This document shows positions 6,857-14,665 of a stretch of 64,000 nt of DNA, piece by piece. Source of the DNA: Nocardioides renjunii. Lineage in GTDB: Bacteria; Actinomycetota; Actinomycetes; Propionibacteriales; Nocardioidaceae. The first letter of the stretch is position 1; every line of letters begins with the position of its first letter. The position numbers and the translations under genes were made by a program. The notes beneath the pieces are model-generated. The model was not told the origin of the DNA. It saw only the letters and a program-made list of their open reading frames with translations, and searched no databases. The stretch lies in NCBI RefSeq assembly GCF_034661175.1, contig NZ_CP141058.1:124001-188000 (forward strand), read 5' to 3'.

Positions 6857-8062
6857 GTGGACCCGATCCGGAACCCGTACGCCCCCGGCGCGGGCCAGCG
6901 CCCGCCCGAGCTCGCCGGCCGCGACGAGCAGCTCGCCGCTTTCGAGGTCGTCCTCGAGCGCGTCGCCAAGGGGCGCCCAGAGCGCAGCCTCGTGCTCACC
7001 GGTCTGCGCGGCGTCGGCAAGACCGTGCTCCTCAACGCGCTGCGCGGCGCGGCGGTGCGCAAGGGCTGGGGCACCGGCAAGCTCGAGGCCCGGCCGGGAC
7101 AGGGGCTGCGGCGGCCGCTGAGCAGCGCGCTGCACCAGGCCGTGCGCGAGCTGGGTCGCTCGGACGAGGACTCCGTCGACCACGTCCTCGGCGTCATCAA
7201 GTCGTTCGCCCACCGCGACGCCGGGACGGGCGCGCGGCTCAAGGACCAGTGGAGCCCCGGCATCGACGCGCCGGCCGTGCGGGGGCGCGCCGACTCGGGC
7301 GACGTCGAGATCGACCTCGTCGAGCTGTTCACCGACGTGGGCGGACTCGCCGCCGACGCGGGCAAGGGCGTCGCCGTCTTCATCGACGAGATGCAGGACC
7401 TCGGCGCCGAGGACGTCTCCGCCCTCTGCGCGGCGTGCCACGAGCTGAGCCAGTCCGGCCTCCCGGTCATCGTGGTCGGCGCGGGCCTGCCGCACCTGCC
7501 GGCCGTGCTGAGCGCCAGCAAGTCCTACAGCGAGCGGCTCTTCCGCTACCAGCGCATCGACCGGCTGGCCCGCGACGCCGCCGACCGCGCGCTGGAGGCG
7601 CCCGCTGCCGACGAGGACGCGGCGTACGACCCTGACGCGCTCGCCGCGATGTACGACGCCACGGGCGGCTACCCCTACTTCATCCAGGCCTACGGCAAGG
7701 CGGTGTGGGACCTGGCGCCGGGCTCGCCCATCACCGCCGCGGACGTCGCGGTCGCCGCCCCCGAGGCGGAGTCCGAGCTCGCGGTCGGCTTCTTCGGCTC
7801 ACGCTACGAGCGGGCCACGCCGGGGGAGCGCGACTACCTCATGGCCATGGCCGACGTGGCCGCCGACCAGGCCGCGGCCGGCGAGGTCGAGGGGGACGCC
7901 GTGCTGAGCTCCGACGTCGCCGCCCGGCTCGGCAAGAAGCCGCAGTCGCTCTCGCCGGCTCGCGACTCGCTGCTCAAGAAGGGGCTCGTCTACTCCGGCG
8001 AGCGGGGCCGGATCGCCTTCACGGTGCCCCACTTCGGGAGGTACCTGCGCGAGCGCGGGTGA
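6857..8062 (+). CDS. AAA/STAND-type ATPase with C-terminal winged helix
   Basis: A 401-residue ATP-binding protein of the archaeal-type ATPase / Orc1-Cdc6-like group. Walker A is GLRGVGKT (49-56) and Walker B is VAVFIDEMQDL (near 175). Then comes a sensor-like [21 protein letters not shown] and a lid (GGYPYFIQAYGKAVWDL). The C-terminal 60 residues (LSSDVAARLGKKPQSLSPARDSLLKKGLVY with split GERGRIAFTVPHFGRYL) look like a winged helix. Such proteins are often DNA or signal-coupled switches; the role here is unknown. It appears monocistronic, with an operator-like palindrome at its promoter and extragenic repeats after its stop. Confidence 0.75.
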   Translation: MDPIRNPYAPGAGQRPPELAGRDEQLAAFEVVLERVAKGRPERSLVLTGLRGVGKTVLLNALRGAAVRKGWGTGKLEARPGQGLRRPLSSALHQAVRELGRSDEDSVDHVLGVIKSFAHRDAGTGARLKDQWSPGIDAPAVRGRADSGDVEIDLVELFTDVGGLAADAGKGVAVFIDEMQDLGAEDVSALCAACHELSQSGLPVIVVGAGLPHLPAVLSASKSYSERLFRYQRIDRLARDAADRALEAPAADEDAAYDPDALAAMYDATGGYPYFIQAYGKAVWDLAPGSPITAADVAVAAPEAESELAVGFFGSRYERATPGERDYLMAMADVAADQAAAGEVEGDAVLSSDVAARLGKKPQSLSPARDSLLKKGLVYSGERGRIAFTVPHFGRYLRERG

Positions 8063-8226
8063 AGGGCTGTGTGTGATGGCTCGCTACGCTCGCGTGTCCG
8101 CGGCTGGAGGCCCGCTCGTTCGTCGTCGCGCCCGCGGCCTCCGCCGCTTCGCTCCTCCGGCCTTGGCGCTCCTCCTGCACTCCCGGGCGCGCCGCGGACA
8201 TGCCCCCGCCGGCCGATGGGGTTCTC
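8063..8226. other. Extragenic region with coding-like minus-strand remnant
   Basis: No gene is supported between the ATPase stop and the flavoprotein stop (8063-8369, convergent). The left half contains short inverted motifs such as GCTCGCTACGCTCGC and GCCGCTTCGCTCC. Read on the minus strand it gives an alanine/arginine/glutamate-rich string containing GATTNERASSRG, with no start signal or recognisable domain. I regard it as an extragenic repeat or decayed gene tail, not a gene. Confidence 0.4.
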
Positions 8227-8278
8227 AGCGGTGAGTGACGCAGGTTCTGACGCTCGAGAACCTGTCTCACTCACCGCT
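8227..8278. repeat. 52-bp palindromic extragenic repeat, family B, copy 1
   Basis: Arms of 22 bases (beginning AGCGGTGAGTGA and ending TCACTCACCGCT) flank the 8-base centre GACGCTCG; each arm also contains CAGGTTCT / AGAACCTG. Two adjacent arm mismatches. Copy 2 follows after 20 bases, and a third copy of the same length lies at 35057-35108. Confidence 0.85.
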
Positions 8279-8298
8279 GCGGGCCGATGGGTGCGTCG

Positions 8299-8350
8299 AG
8301 CGGTGAGTGACGCAGGTTGTGACGCTCGAGAACCTGTCTCACTCACCGCT
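8299..8350. repeat. 52-bp palindromic extragenic repeat, family B, copy 2
   Basis: Nearly identical to copy 1 and in the same orientation, with CAGGTTGT in place of CAGGTTCT in the left arm. The centre GACGCTCG is unchanged. It ends 19 bases before the stop codon of the minus-strand flavoprotein gene, so as RNA the pair would form two strong adjacent hairpins between convergent genes. Confidence 0.85.
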
Positions 8351-8369
8351 GCGGGCCGGGGATCACGGT

Positions 8370-9782
8370 CTATGCAGGCGGCTGGCGGAAGTCCCGCGGC
8401 AGCTCCTCCAGCAGCCTCAGCCAGAGCTCGGAGGCGGTCGGGTAGGACGCGACGGCGTGGCGGAGCACGTGGACGGGTACGTCGCCGGTGATAGCCACCG
8501 TCGCGGCGTGCACCAGCTCGCCGGCCTCCGGGCCCACGAAGGTCGCGCCGAGCAGCAGGCGGGTGCTCGCGTCGACCACGAGCTGCGACTCGCCGGCGAC
8601 GTGGTCGCGCAGGAGCCCGGTGCCGGCGGCGGCGGAGGTGGGCACCCGGGTGACGACGACGTCGTGGCCCGCGTCGCGGGCCTCGGCCTCGGTCATCCCG
8701 ACGCTGCCCACCTCGGGGTCGCTGAACACGACCTGCGGGACGGGTGCCTCGCGGTCGGGCTCCCAGGCGACCTCGCCGGAGGCGGCGGCAGCGATGCGCG
8801 CGCCCACGACGCGGGCCTGGTGCTTGCCCCAGTGGGTGAGCGGCGGCCCGCCGCTGGCGTCGCCGACGGCGTGCAGCCACTCGGGCAGCCGCCCGGAGGT
8901 GACGTCGTCCGCCGACAGCCCGACCGTGTCCAGCCCGAGGTCGTCGAGCCGCGGCATGCGGCCGATGGCGAGCAGCAGCTCGTCGGCCTCGAGCTCGCCG
9001 TCCGAGGTGGTGAGGGTGACCGCGCCGCCGTGGATGCGGCCGGTGCCGGTCGCGGCCGGGTCGGCGCGGCGTACGTCGTCCACGGACGTCCCGAGCCGCA
9101 CGGTCACGCCGCGCTCGCGCAGGCCCTTCAGCACGGCCTCGCCGGCGAAGGGCTCGGTGCGGCCGAGCAGGCGGTGGTCGCGCACGACGAGGGTCACCTC
9201 GGAGCCGAGGGCGGCCATCCAGATCGCGGCCTCGCAGGCGACGACGCCACCGCCGACGACGACCAGCCGGTCGGGGACCTCGACCACGCCGGTGGCGTCG
9301 CGGGAGTCCCAGGGCAGGGCGTCGGCGTACATGTCCGGCACGTGGGCGGCGCTGCCGGTGGCGATCACCACCGCGTGGCGGGCCCGCACCAGGCGCTCGC
9401 CCTCGGCCGAGGTGACCACGACGGTGCGCTCGCCGGCCAGTCGGCCGTGGCCGCGCACGACCGCGAGGCCCGCACCCTCGGCCCAGCCGACCTGACCGGA
9501 GTCGTCGTAGCTCGAGACCCAGTAGTCGCGCCGCGCGAGGAGCTCGGAGGGGACGACCGTCGCGGTGGTGACGCCCTGCAGGTCGGCGGTGATGTCGGCG
9601 ACGGCGACGGGTCGCAGCAGCGCCTTGCTCGGCATGCACGCCCAATAGCTGCACTCGCCGCCGAGGAGCTCGCGCTCGATGATCGCTGCCGTCATGTCAG
9701 TGCCCTCGACGGCGTACTGCGCCGCGTTCTCGCCGGCCGGCCCACCGCCGATGACCACCACGTCGTGCTCGAGCTCGTCCAT
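8370..9782 (-). CDS. Pyridine nucleotide-disulfide oxidoreductase (Lpd/MerA-like flavoprotein)
   Basis: A 470-residue class I flavoprotein disulfide reductase. The FAD dinucleotide-binding motif VVIGGGPAGENAA lies at 9-21, and the redox disulfide is Cys44-Cys49 in GGECSYWACMPSKALL. A second Rossmann motif (VVVGGGVVACEAAIWMAALG) binds NAD(P)H, and LLLAIGRMPRLDDLGLD precedes the second FAD contact. The C-terminal dimerisation domain has VVFSDPEVGSVGMTEAEA, but the His-Glu pair of true lipoamide dehydrogenases is not evident (ATVAITGDVPVHVLRHAVASYPT-like region), so the substrate is open. No lipoyl-dependent complex is nearby. ATG at 9782 is 7 bases after TAGGCT on the minus strand. Confidence 0.85.
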   Translation of the reverse strand: MDELEHDVVVIGGGPAGENAAQYAVEGTDMTAAIIERELLGGECSYWACMPSKALLRPVAVADITADLQGVTTATVVPSELLARRDYWVSSYDDSGQVGWAEGAGLAVVRGHGRLAGERTVVVTSAEGERLVRARHAVVIATGSAAHVPDMYADALPWDSRDATGVVEVPDRLVVVGGGVVACEAAIWMAALGSEVTLVVRDHRLLGRTEPFAGEAVLKGLRERGVTVRLGTSVDDVRRADPAATGTGRIHGGAVTLTTSDGELEADELLLAIGRMPRLDDLGLDTVGLSADDVTSGRLPEWLHAVGDASGGPPLTHWGKHQARVVGARIAAAASGEVAWEPDREAPVPQVVFSDPEVGSVGMTEAEARDAGHDVVVTRVPTSAAAGTGLLRDHVAGESQLVVDASTRLLLGATFVGPEAGELVHAATVAITGDVPVHVLRHAVASYPTASELWLRLLEELPRDFRQPPA

Positions 9783-9830
9783 GCAGGGGAGCCTACGCAG
9801 GCGGGTTGGCGTGGACCTTGGCGGTTCGCC

Positions 9831-9956
9831 TAGGATCGGACCCGAGGGGAGTACCCCACCAACGCTCGTCGGTCACTACGGCGCCTCCGCAGGCGCCCCG
9901 GCGAACGGCCGTCCTCCGGGCGGCGGGGGAGACCTCAGGACATCCATCCTGAGGAG
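9831..9956 (+). promoter_or_regulatory. yybP-ykoY manganese riboswitch with expression platform
   Basis: A TAGGAT -10 (9831-9836) puts the transcript start at the aptamer. The RNA begins GAGGGGAGUA (9844-9853), the hallmark 5' motif, has internal hairpins including GGCGCCTCCGCAGGCGCC, and closes with GGGGGAGACCTC. GAGG (9844-9847) pairs with CCTC (9933-9936) as P1. The same CCTC begins CCTCAGGA (9933-9940), which can instead pair with TCCTGAGG (9947-9954) and bury the GAGGAG ribosome site (9951-9956). Metal-bound P1 would therefore free the ribosome site, an ON switch. Confidence 0.88.
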
Positions 9957-9960
9957 ACCC

Positions 9961-10995
9961 ATGTCGTCCATCGCGTCCCCCACCCTGTGGCTCGTCACCA
10001 TCGGCGTGGTGCTCGCCCTGCTCGTCGTCGACTTCATCGCCACCCGCCGACCGCACGAGGTCTCGATGAGGGAGGCCCTCGCCTGGTCGGCGTTCTACGT
10101 CGCGCTGCCGCTGGCGTTCGGCCTCTACGTCTGGAACGTCCACGGCGGCGACCGCGGGCTGGAGTACTACACCGGCTACCTCGTCGAGAAGACGTTGAGC
10201 GTCGACAACCTCTTCGTCTTCATGTTGCTCCTGGCGGCCTTCGCCGTGCCCGAGGTGCTCAAGCAGCGGGTGCTGCTCTACGGCATCATCGGCGCGCTCG
10301 TGCTGCGCGCGATCTTCATCGCGCTGGGCGCCGCCGCCCTGTCCCGCTTCGACTGGGTGTTCCTGGTCTTCGGCGCCGTCCTGCTCGTCACCGGCGTCAA
10401 GATGCTCCGCGACGCCGTGCGGGGCGAGGAGCACCACGTCGACGTCGGCGAGATGCGCCTGGTCAGGCTGATGCGCCGGGTCATGCCGGTGAGCGACGAG
10501 TACGACGGCGCGAGGCTCACCGTCGTGCGTGACGGCGTGCGGGCCCTGACGCCCTTCGCGCTGGTGACGGTCGCCGTGCTCGGCACCGACATCGTCTTCG
10601 CCGTCGACTCGGTGCCGGCCGTCTACGGCATCACCGGCGACCCCTACCTCGTGTTCGTCACCAACGCCTTCGCCCTCCTGGGCCTGCGCGCGCTCTACTT
10701 CGTGCTCGAGGGTGCGCTGAGCGCGCTGGTCCACCTCAGCTACGGCCTGGCGGCGATCCTGGGCTTCATCGGCTTCAAGCTGGTGCTGCACTGGGCGCAC
10801 CTGGTGTGGCCGTCGGTCCCCGACGTGCCGACCCTCACCTCGCTGTTCGTCATCGTCGGGATCCTTGCCACGACCGTCACCACCAGCCTGCTCGCCAACC
10901 GGCGGCAGCGCTCGGCGGGAGGCACGAGTGGCGCAGGCAGCACGGGTGAGGTCGACGACGCGGACGGCGTGGAGGACGAGGTCGGCGTCCGCTGA
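9961..10995 (+). CDS. TerC/Alx family membrane protein, probable manganese exporter
   Basis: A 344-residue integral membrane protein with about eight to nine helices. The TerC signatures are VEKTLSVDNLFVFMLLL and VAVLGTDIVFAVDSVPAV, whose acidic residues line the transport site in the LysE/TerC superfamily. A charged loop (RGEEHHVDVGE) sits mid-protein, and the C-terminal tail is soluble and Gly/Asp rich. The yybP-ykoY riboswitch upstream makes Mn2+ export the best-supported role. ATG at 9961 lies 4 bases after GAGGAG. It converges on the GH114 gene with only a 22-base gap. Confidence 0.9.
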   Translation: MSSIASPTLWLVTIGVVLALLVVDFIATRRPHEVSMREALAWSAFYVALPLAFGLYVWNVHGGDRGLEYYTGYLVEKTLSVDNLFVFMLLLAAFAVPEVLKQRVLLYGIIGALVLRAIFIALGAAALSRFDWVFLVFGAVLLVTGVKMLRDAVRGEEHHVDVGEMRLVRLMRRVMPVSDEYDGARLTVVRDGVRALTPFALVTVAVLGTDIVFAVDSVPAVYGITGDPYLVFVTNAFALLGLRALYFVLEGALSALVHLSYGLAAILGFIGFKLVLHWAHLVWPSVPDVPTLTSLFVIVGILATTVTTSLLANRRQRSAGGTSGAGSTGEVDDADGVEDEVGVR

Positions 10996-11017
10996 CCCTG
11001 CGCCCGGGCGGCGTGCG

Positions 11018-11779
11018 TCAGCACCAGCGGCGTACGCCGTCCGGCGTGACGTCCCGGTCGCGCAGCACCACGGGCAGCAGGTCGGCGTGGGCCGCGCAGG
11101 TGCGGGCGAAGTCGCGTGCGCGGTACTCGACGACGAGCACCTGGTCGCCGTAGGAGTCGACGTAGGCGCCGCACTCGTCGTAGCGGCCGCACTCCTCGGC
11201 GACCGCGAAGTCGAACCCGGCGGCGGTGCCGTCCCAGGTCGCCCAGTTCTTCTGCCCGGCGGCGAGGCCGACCCGGTGCGCGCGGTCGACGAGCAGGCGG
11301 GCGAAGGCCCGCGCGTGCCGGGGCTCGATGAGCCCCCGGCTGCGCGAGAACGAGTCGAGGTTGTCGAGCTCCACGGCGTCGAAGCCGTCCCGCGCGCAGC
11401 CCGCCACCCACCGGCCGACGATCCCGGCGAGGCGCTCGCGCCTGGCCGGCGTGCGGATGTCGAGGAGCCACTCGCCCCAGGCCTCGTCGACCACCAGCCC
11501 GTCGCGGTCGGCGAGCAGGAGATGGCGCTGCTGGAGCCAGGAGCGGCGGGCGTCCGGCTGGGTCTGGAAGCCGTTGACGTAGCAGACGTTGTAGCGCCCG
11601 GGCACGGGGTCCTCGGTGCGGTCGCGCACCACGATCCCGACCCGGTCCGGCACGTCCGCGGGACCGCCGAGCTGGTAGTCGAGGTCCGTCCCGGCCGGCA
11701 GGGGCGGCGGGTCGGCCGACGCCGGCGCCGCGAGCGCCAGCACGAGCAGGAGCGGGGCGAGCAGGCGCACCGGGCTCAC
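11018..11779 (-). CDS. Secreted GH114-type endo-alpha-1,4-polygalactosaminidase-like protein
   Basis: A 253-residue exported protein. GTG at 11779 gives MSPVRLLAPLLLVLALAAPASA, a good signal peptide of about 22 residues, and overlaps the LysE stop by 4 bases (GTGA). The mature part has the TM1410/GH114 layout: YQLGG near the start, CYVNGF, WLLDIRTPARRERL, and RDGFDAVELDNLDSF with clustered acidic residues at the barrel mouth, then AAGQKNWA and FAVAEECGRYDEC. The family acts on galactosamine-containing polysaccharides of biofilm or cell surface. Cys pairs fit an extracytoplasmic protein. It is co-transcribed behind the LysE exporter. Confidence 0.75.
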   Translation of the reverse strand: MSPVRLLAPLLLVLALAAPASADPPPLPAGTDLDYQLGGPADVPDRVGIVVRDRTEDPVPGRYNVCYVNGFQTQPDARRSWLQQRHLLLADRDGLVVDEAWGEWLLDIRTPARRERLAGIVGRWVAGCARDGFDAVELDNLDSFSRSRGLIEPRHARAFARLLVDRAHRVGLAAGQKNWATWDGTAAGFDFAVAEECGRYDECGAYVDSYGDQVLVVEYRARDFARTCAAHADLLPVVLRDRDVTPDGVRRWC

Positions 11780-12399
11780 TCGCTGGCCAGCATCGTGGCG
11801 CCGAGGCCGATCATCATCGTCCCGCCGGTCGCGCTCAGGGCGTCGAGCCGGGTCGGGCGGCGGGCGAACCAGGTGCGCGCGGTGCCGGCCGCGACCGCCC
11901 AGGCGCTGTCGGACGCGACCGCGAGCACGCCGAAGACCAGCCCGAGCAGCATCGTCTGGAGGGCGACCGGACCGGCCGGGTCGGTGAACTGCGGGAGGAA
12001 GGCGACGAAGAAGACGACGGTCTTGGGGTTGGTCGCACCGACGGTGAACCCGATGCGCACCGGGTGGCCGCGGCGCACCGGGGCGCCCGCGTCCATCGCC
12101 CGCCGGGCGTCGCCGCGGTGCCGGATCGCCTGCACGCCGAGCCAGATGACGTACGCCGCGCCGGCCACCTTGACGGCGGTGTAGGCCGTCGCGCTGGCGG
12201 CGACCACGGCGCCGAGGCCGACGGCCACGAGCACCACTTGGGCCACGAGCCCGAGCGCGTTGCCGACCACCGACAGGAGCGCCTCGCGGCGACCGACCGT
12301 CAGCGCGCGGCCGATGGTGAACAGCAGGCTCGGGCCCGGGACCTGGATGAACAGGATCGAGGCGACGAGGAAGGCGACCCACTGGCTGGACGACGGCAT
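11776..12399 (-). CDS. LysE/RhtB family amino-acid exporter
   Basis: A 207-residue, six-helix membrane protein. The RhtB signature is present: VAFLVASILFIQVPGPSLLFTIG at the N-terminus (with the PGP motif), an AAYVIWLGVQAIRHR helix, and VGATNPKTVVFFVAFLPQF (the NPK motif). The family exports amino acids or homoserine-like compounds; substrate unknown. The ATG at 12399 follows CACACT on the minus strand by 6 bases, so it may be leaderless. It overlaps the GH114 start by 4 bases. The 250 bases before the next gene hold nothing I can identify. Confidence 0.85.
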   Translation of the reverse strand: MPSSSQWVAFLVASILFIQVPGPSLLFTIGRALTVGRREALLSVVGNALGLVAQVVLVAVGLGAVVAASATAYTAVKVAGAAYVIWLGVQAIRHRGDARRAMDAGAPVRRGHPVRIGFTVGATNPKTVVFFVAFLPQFTDPAGPVALQTMLLGLVFGVLAVASDSAWAVAAGTARTWFARRPTRLDALSATGGTMMIGLGATMLASE

Positions 12400-12649
12400 G
12401 GTCCCAGTGTGGCGCCCCGCCGCAGCCCGTGTCGCACCGTTTCGCGCCACGCAAAGGCGTTGCCCGGGCGCGCCGGGGTCTGGGAGACTCCGGCGCAGGG
12501 CGCCGTCCAACGCCCAGCCGACCGCGTGGCCCCAGTCCGCGCGAGGTGGCGAAGGGGAGCGGATCCTCGGGCGGTGGAGGTCCAGACCACGTCGTTCACG
12601 CCTGCTGCAGCGGCGCACTGGGGGCGCAGCGCAGTCGAAGGTGATGACG

Positions 12650-13129
12650 ATGACCAAGGACAGTGACTTCAAACAGGTCGTGCGGGCCCGGATGGCCGAG
12701 ACCGGTGAGGGCTACGCCGCCGCCCGCGCGGCGCTCGAGGCGACGCCGCCGCCCCGCGACCCGGCGTACGACCCGGCGTACGAGGCGGCGCGCGCCGAGC
12801 AGGAGCGCCTGGTCGGGCGGCTGTTCACCGCCGGGCGCATCGAGCGCGTGCCGGCCAGGCGCAAGGTCCGCGTGGCCGTGCTGCTCGAGGTGCTGGCACG
12901 GTTCGAGCCGGGGCGGGACTACTCCGAGCCCGAGGTCAACGAGGTGCTGCTCGCGGTGCACGAGGACTTCGCCTACCTGCGCCGCGAGCTGGTGAACTAC
13001 CACTACCTGCAGCGGGAGTCGGGTCGCTACCGCACGGTCGGCGCGGCGCCGGTGCGGTCGGTCGTCGAGCAGCAGGAGATCCCAGCCTGGGAGGCGCACT
13101 GGCTGCCGGGCTTCCTTGCCGGGCGCTGA
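12650..13129 (+). CDS. DUF2087 domain protein
   Basis: A 159-residue protein. The first part (DFKQVVRARMAETGEGYAAA) is a short helical motif seen at the start of many small actinobacterial proteins. The DUF2087 domain (about 65-135) has RIERVPARRKVRVAVLLEVL, then FEPGRDYSEPEVNEVLLA, HEDFAYLRRELVNYHYLQRE and RYRTV, resembling a degenerate winged helix. GAAGG (12637-12641) lies 8 bases before the ATG at 12650 and only 2 before the in-frame ATG at 12644, so the later start is preferred. The function of DUF2087 proteins is not established; a nucleic-acid-binding role is plausible. Confidence 0.75.
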   Translation: MTKDSDFKQVVRARMAETGEGYAAARAALEATPPPRDPAYDPAYEAARAEQERLVGRLFTAGRIERVPARRKVRVAVLLEVLARFEPGRDYSEPEVNEVLLAVHEDFAYLRRELVNYHYLQRESGRYRTVGAAPVRSVVEQQEIPAWEAHWLPGFLAGR

Positions 13130-13146
13130 CGCGGCAGGCTGGGCCC

Positions 13147-13500
13147 ATGACCAGTGGCAGCCCAGAAGGCATCGATCCCGCAGTGGCACCGTCCGGCCCC
13201 GGGTGCGTGGAGTGCGACGCGGACGGCGGCTGGTGGGTGCATCTGCGCCGCTGCGCGCAGTGCGGCCACGTCGGGTGCTGCGACAGCAGCCCGGCACAGC
13301 ACGCGACCGCGCACCACGAGGCGACCGGTCACCCGGTGATGCAGAGCTACGAGCCCGGTGAGGACTGGTTCTGGGACTTCACGCGCTCGATCGGTGTGAC
13401 CGGTCCCCGCCTGGCCGACCCGCAGAGCCACCCCGACGACCAGCCGGCCCCCGGTCCGGCCGGCCGGGTGCCGGAGGACTGGCGGGAGCACATCCACTGA
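13147..13500 (+). CDS. UBP-type zinc-finger protein
   Basis: A 117-residue protein that is mostly a ubiquitin-protease-type zinc finger (ZnF-UBP): CVECDADGGWWVHLRRCAQC, then HVGCCDSSPAQHATAHHEATGHPV. Its C-x2-C, C-x2-C and several His fit multi-zinc binding, and a conserved aromatic segment follows (GEDWFWDF). In eukaryotes the fold reads the free C-terminal Gly-Gly of ubiquitin; bacterial stand-alone versions are of unknown function. ATG at 13147 lies 6 bases after CAGGCT, suggesting a near-leaderless start. A strong terminator hairpin follows. Confidence 0.85.
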   Translation: MTSGSPEGIDPAVAPSGPGCVECDADGGWWVHLRRCAQCGHVGCCDSSPAQHATAHHEATGHPVMQSYEPGEDWFWDFTRSIGVTGPRLADPQSHPDDQPAPGPAGRVPEDWREHIH

Positions 13501-13528
13501 CGCTGCCCCCCAGCAGCCGTTGGCAGCT

Positions 13529-13561
13529 CAGCACCGTGGCCCCCCGTGGGCCGCGGTGCTG
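13529..13561 (+). terminator. Hairpin terminator after the UBP zinc-finger gene
   Basis: CAGCACCGTGGCCC (13529-13542) pairs with GGGCCGCGGTGCTG (13548-13561), a 14-base stem with one G-T pair and a 5-base loop. It begins 28 bases after the stop codon. No U-run follows. Confidence 0.6.
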
Positions 13562-13833
13562 ACGACGTCGGTGCCCGCAGGCATGCCTGTGTCCATGGTT
13601 CTCCACTTCGAGCGGCACCCCGGCGCATCCCCACGCGCCGAGAGCGAGTACCGCTGCTTCCGTGGAGGCTAACCAGGTCGCCGACGGAAACGACAGTGGG
13701 ATGACGCGATCTACGGGAAACCCACGGGATAGCGGGCGGCCGGTCCCGGCATCGGTCTGGACCAGTGCCCCGCCCGGGCGGGTGCTCGCGTGGGTGAGGC
13801 GCGCGTCGCCTGCGCCGTGCGATGCTTCCGCGC
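13562..13833. other. Intergenic stretch without a supported gene
   Basis: About 270 bases between the terminator and the GDPD start. The composition dips locally (CTACGGGAAACCCACGGGAT). GTGGGATGACGC and GGGAAACCCACGGG give only weak short pairing. A GATGCT hexamer at 13821-13826 ends 7 bases before the ATG chosen for the next gene and may be its -10. I find no convincing small gene or RNA. Confidence 0.4.
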
Positions 13834-14655
13834 ATGCGTCGTACGCCGCGCGGCCGCCGCGCTCGTGAGGACCGCACCGTGCCGCAGGTGGTCGCTCACC
13901 GCGGCAGCAGCCACGACGCCGCCGAGCACACGCTCGCGGCCTACGTCCGGGCCCTCGACGAGGGGGCCGAGGGCCTCGAGTGCGACGTCCGGCTCACCGC
14001 CGACGGGCACCTCGTCTGCGTGCACGACCGCGACCTCCGCCGTACGGCGTCCACCGCCGGACTGGTGTCCACGATGAACCTGGCCGAGCTGGACGAGCTC
14101 GACTTCTCGTCGTGGAAGAGCCCGTGGTCGGCCCTCGACGACGAGGCCCCCGACCGCGACCCCGAGGACGGCAAGGTGCTCACGCTGCGCAAGCTGCTCG
14201 AGACCGTCGCCGACTACGACCGGCGCGTCGACCTGGCGATCGAGACCAAGCACCCGACGCGCTTCGGCGGCCTGGTCGAGCGGCGGCTGGTGGAGACGCT
14301 CAGCGACTTCGGGTGGGACGGACCCGGGTCGCCGGCCCGGGTGATGAGCTTCTCTCTCAACGCCGTCACGCGCGTGCGCCGGCTCGCCCCCGACCTCGAG
14401 GTCGTGCTGCTCGTCGACAAGGCACACCACTGGCCGGTGCTCCGGCCGGTCGCCGGCGCCGACTGGGTGATCGGTCCAGGCATCCAGGCGCTGCGCGACC
14501 ACCCCGGCCTCGGCAAGCACCTGGTCAAGGAGGGCCGGGAGATCCACGTGTGGACCGTTAACACCGCTGACGAGCTGCAGGTGTGCCTCGACCTCGGCGT
14601 CACCGCCGTCATCAGCGACCGGCCGGCCTACATGCTGGAGCTGCTCGGCGGATAG
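13834..14655 (+). CDS. Glycerophosphodiester phosphodiesterase
   Basis: A 273-residue GDPD TIM-barrel enzyme that hydrolyses glycerophosphodiesters to glycerol-3-phosphate and an alcohol. Catalytic motifs: VVAHRGSS (His-Arg), EGLECDVRLTADGHLVCVHD (the E-x-D metal site and second His), LAIETKHP and HVWTVNTADEL near the end. The absence of a signal peptide implies a cytoplasmic enzyme. The start is uncertain: ATG at 13834, ATG at 13822 and GTG at 13879 are all in frame; 13834 fits a leaderless promoter. The SEC-C gene follows after 10 bases but has its own hexamer. Confidence 0.85.
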   Translation: MRRTPRGRRAREDRTVPQVVAHRGSSHDAAEHTLAAYVRALDEGAEGLECDVRLTADGHLVCVHDRDLRRTASTAGLVSTMNLAELDELDFSSWKSPWSALDDEAPDRDPEDGKVLTLRKLLETVADYDRRVDLAIETKHPTRFGGLVERRLVETLSDFGWDGPGSPARVMSFSLNAVTRVRRLAPDLEVVLLVDKAHHWPVLRPVAGADWVIGPGIQALRDHPGLGKHLVKEGREIHVWTVNTADELQVCLDLGVTAVISDRPAYMLELLGG

Positions 14656-14665
14656 GTTGCCGGGT

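Noticed and set aside
8227..8350. CRISPR array
   Set aside because: There are only two 52-base palindromic units with a 20-base gap, a third copy lies 27 kb away without a spacer, and no cas genes are in sight.
13662..13868. A possible 68-residue gene before the GDPD gene
   Set aside because: No ribosome site, low-complexity translation, and overlap with the better-supported GDPD start.
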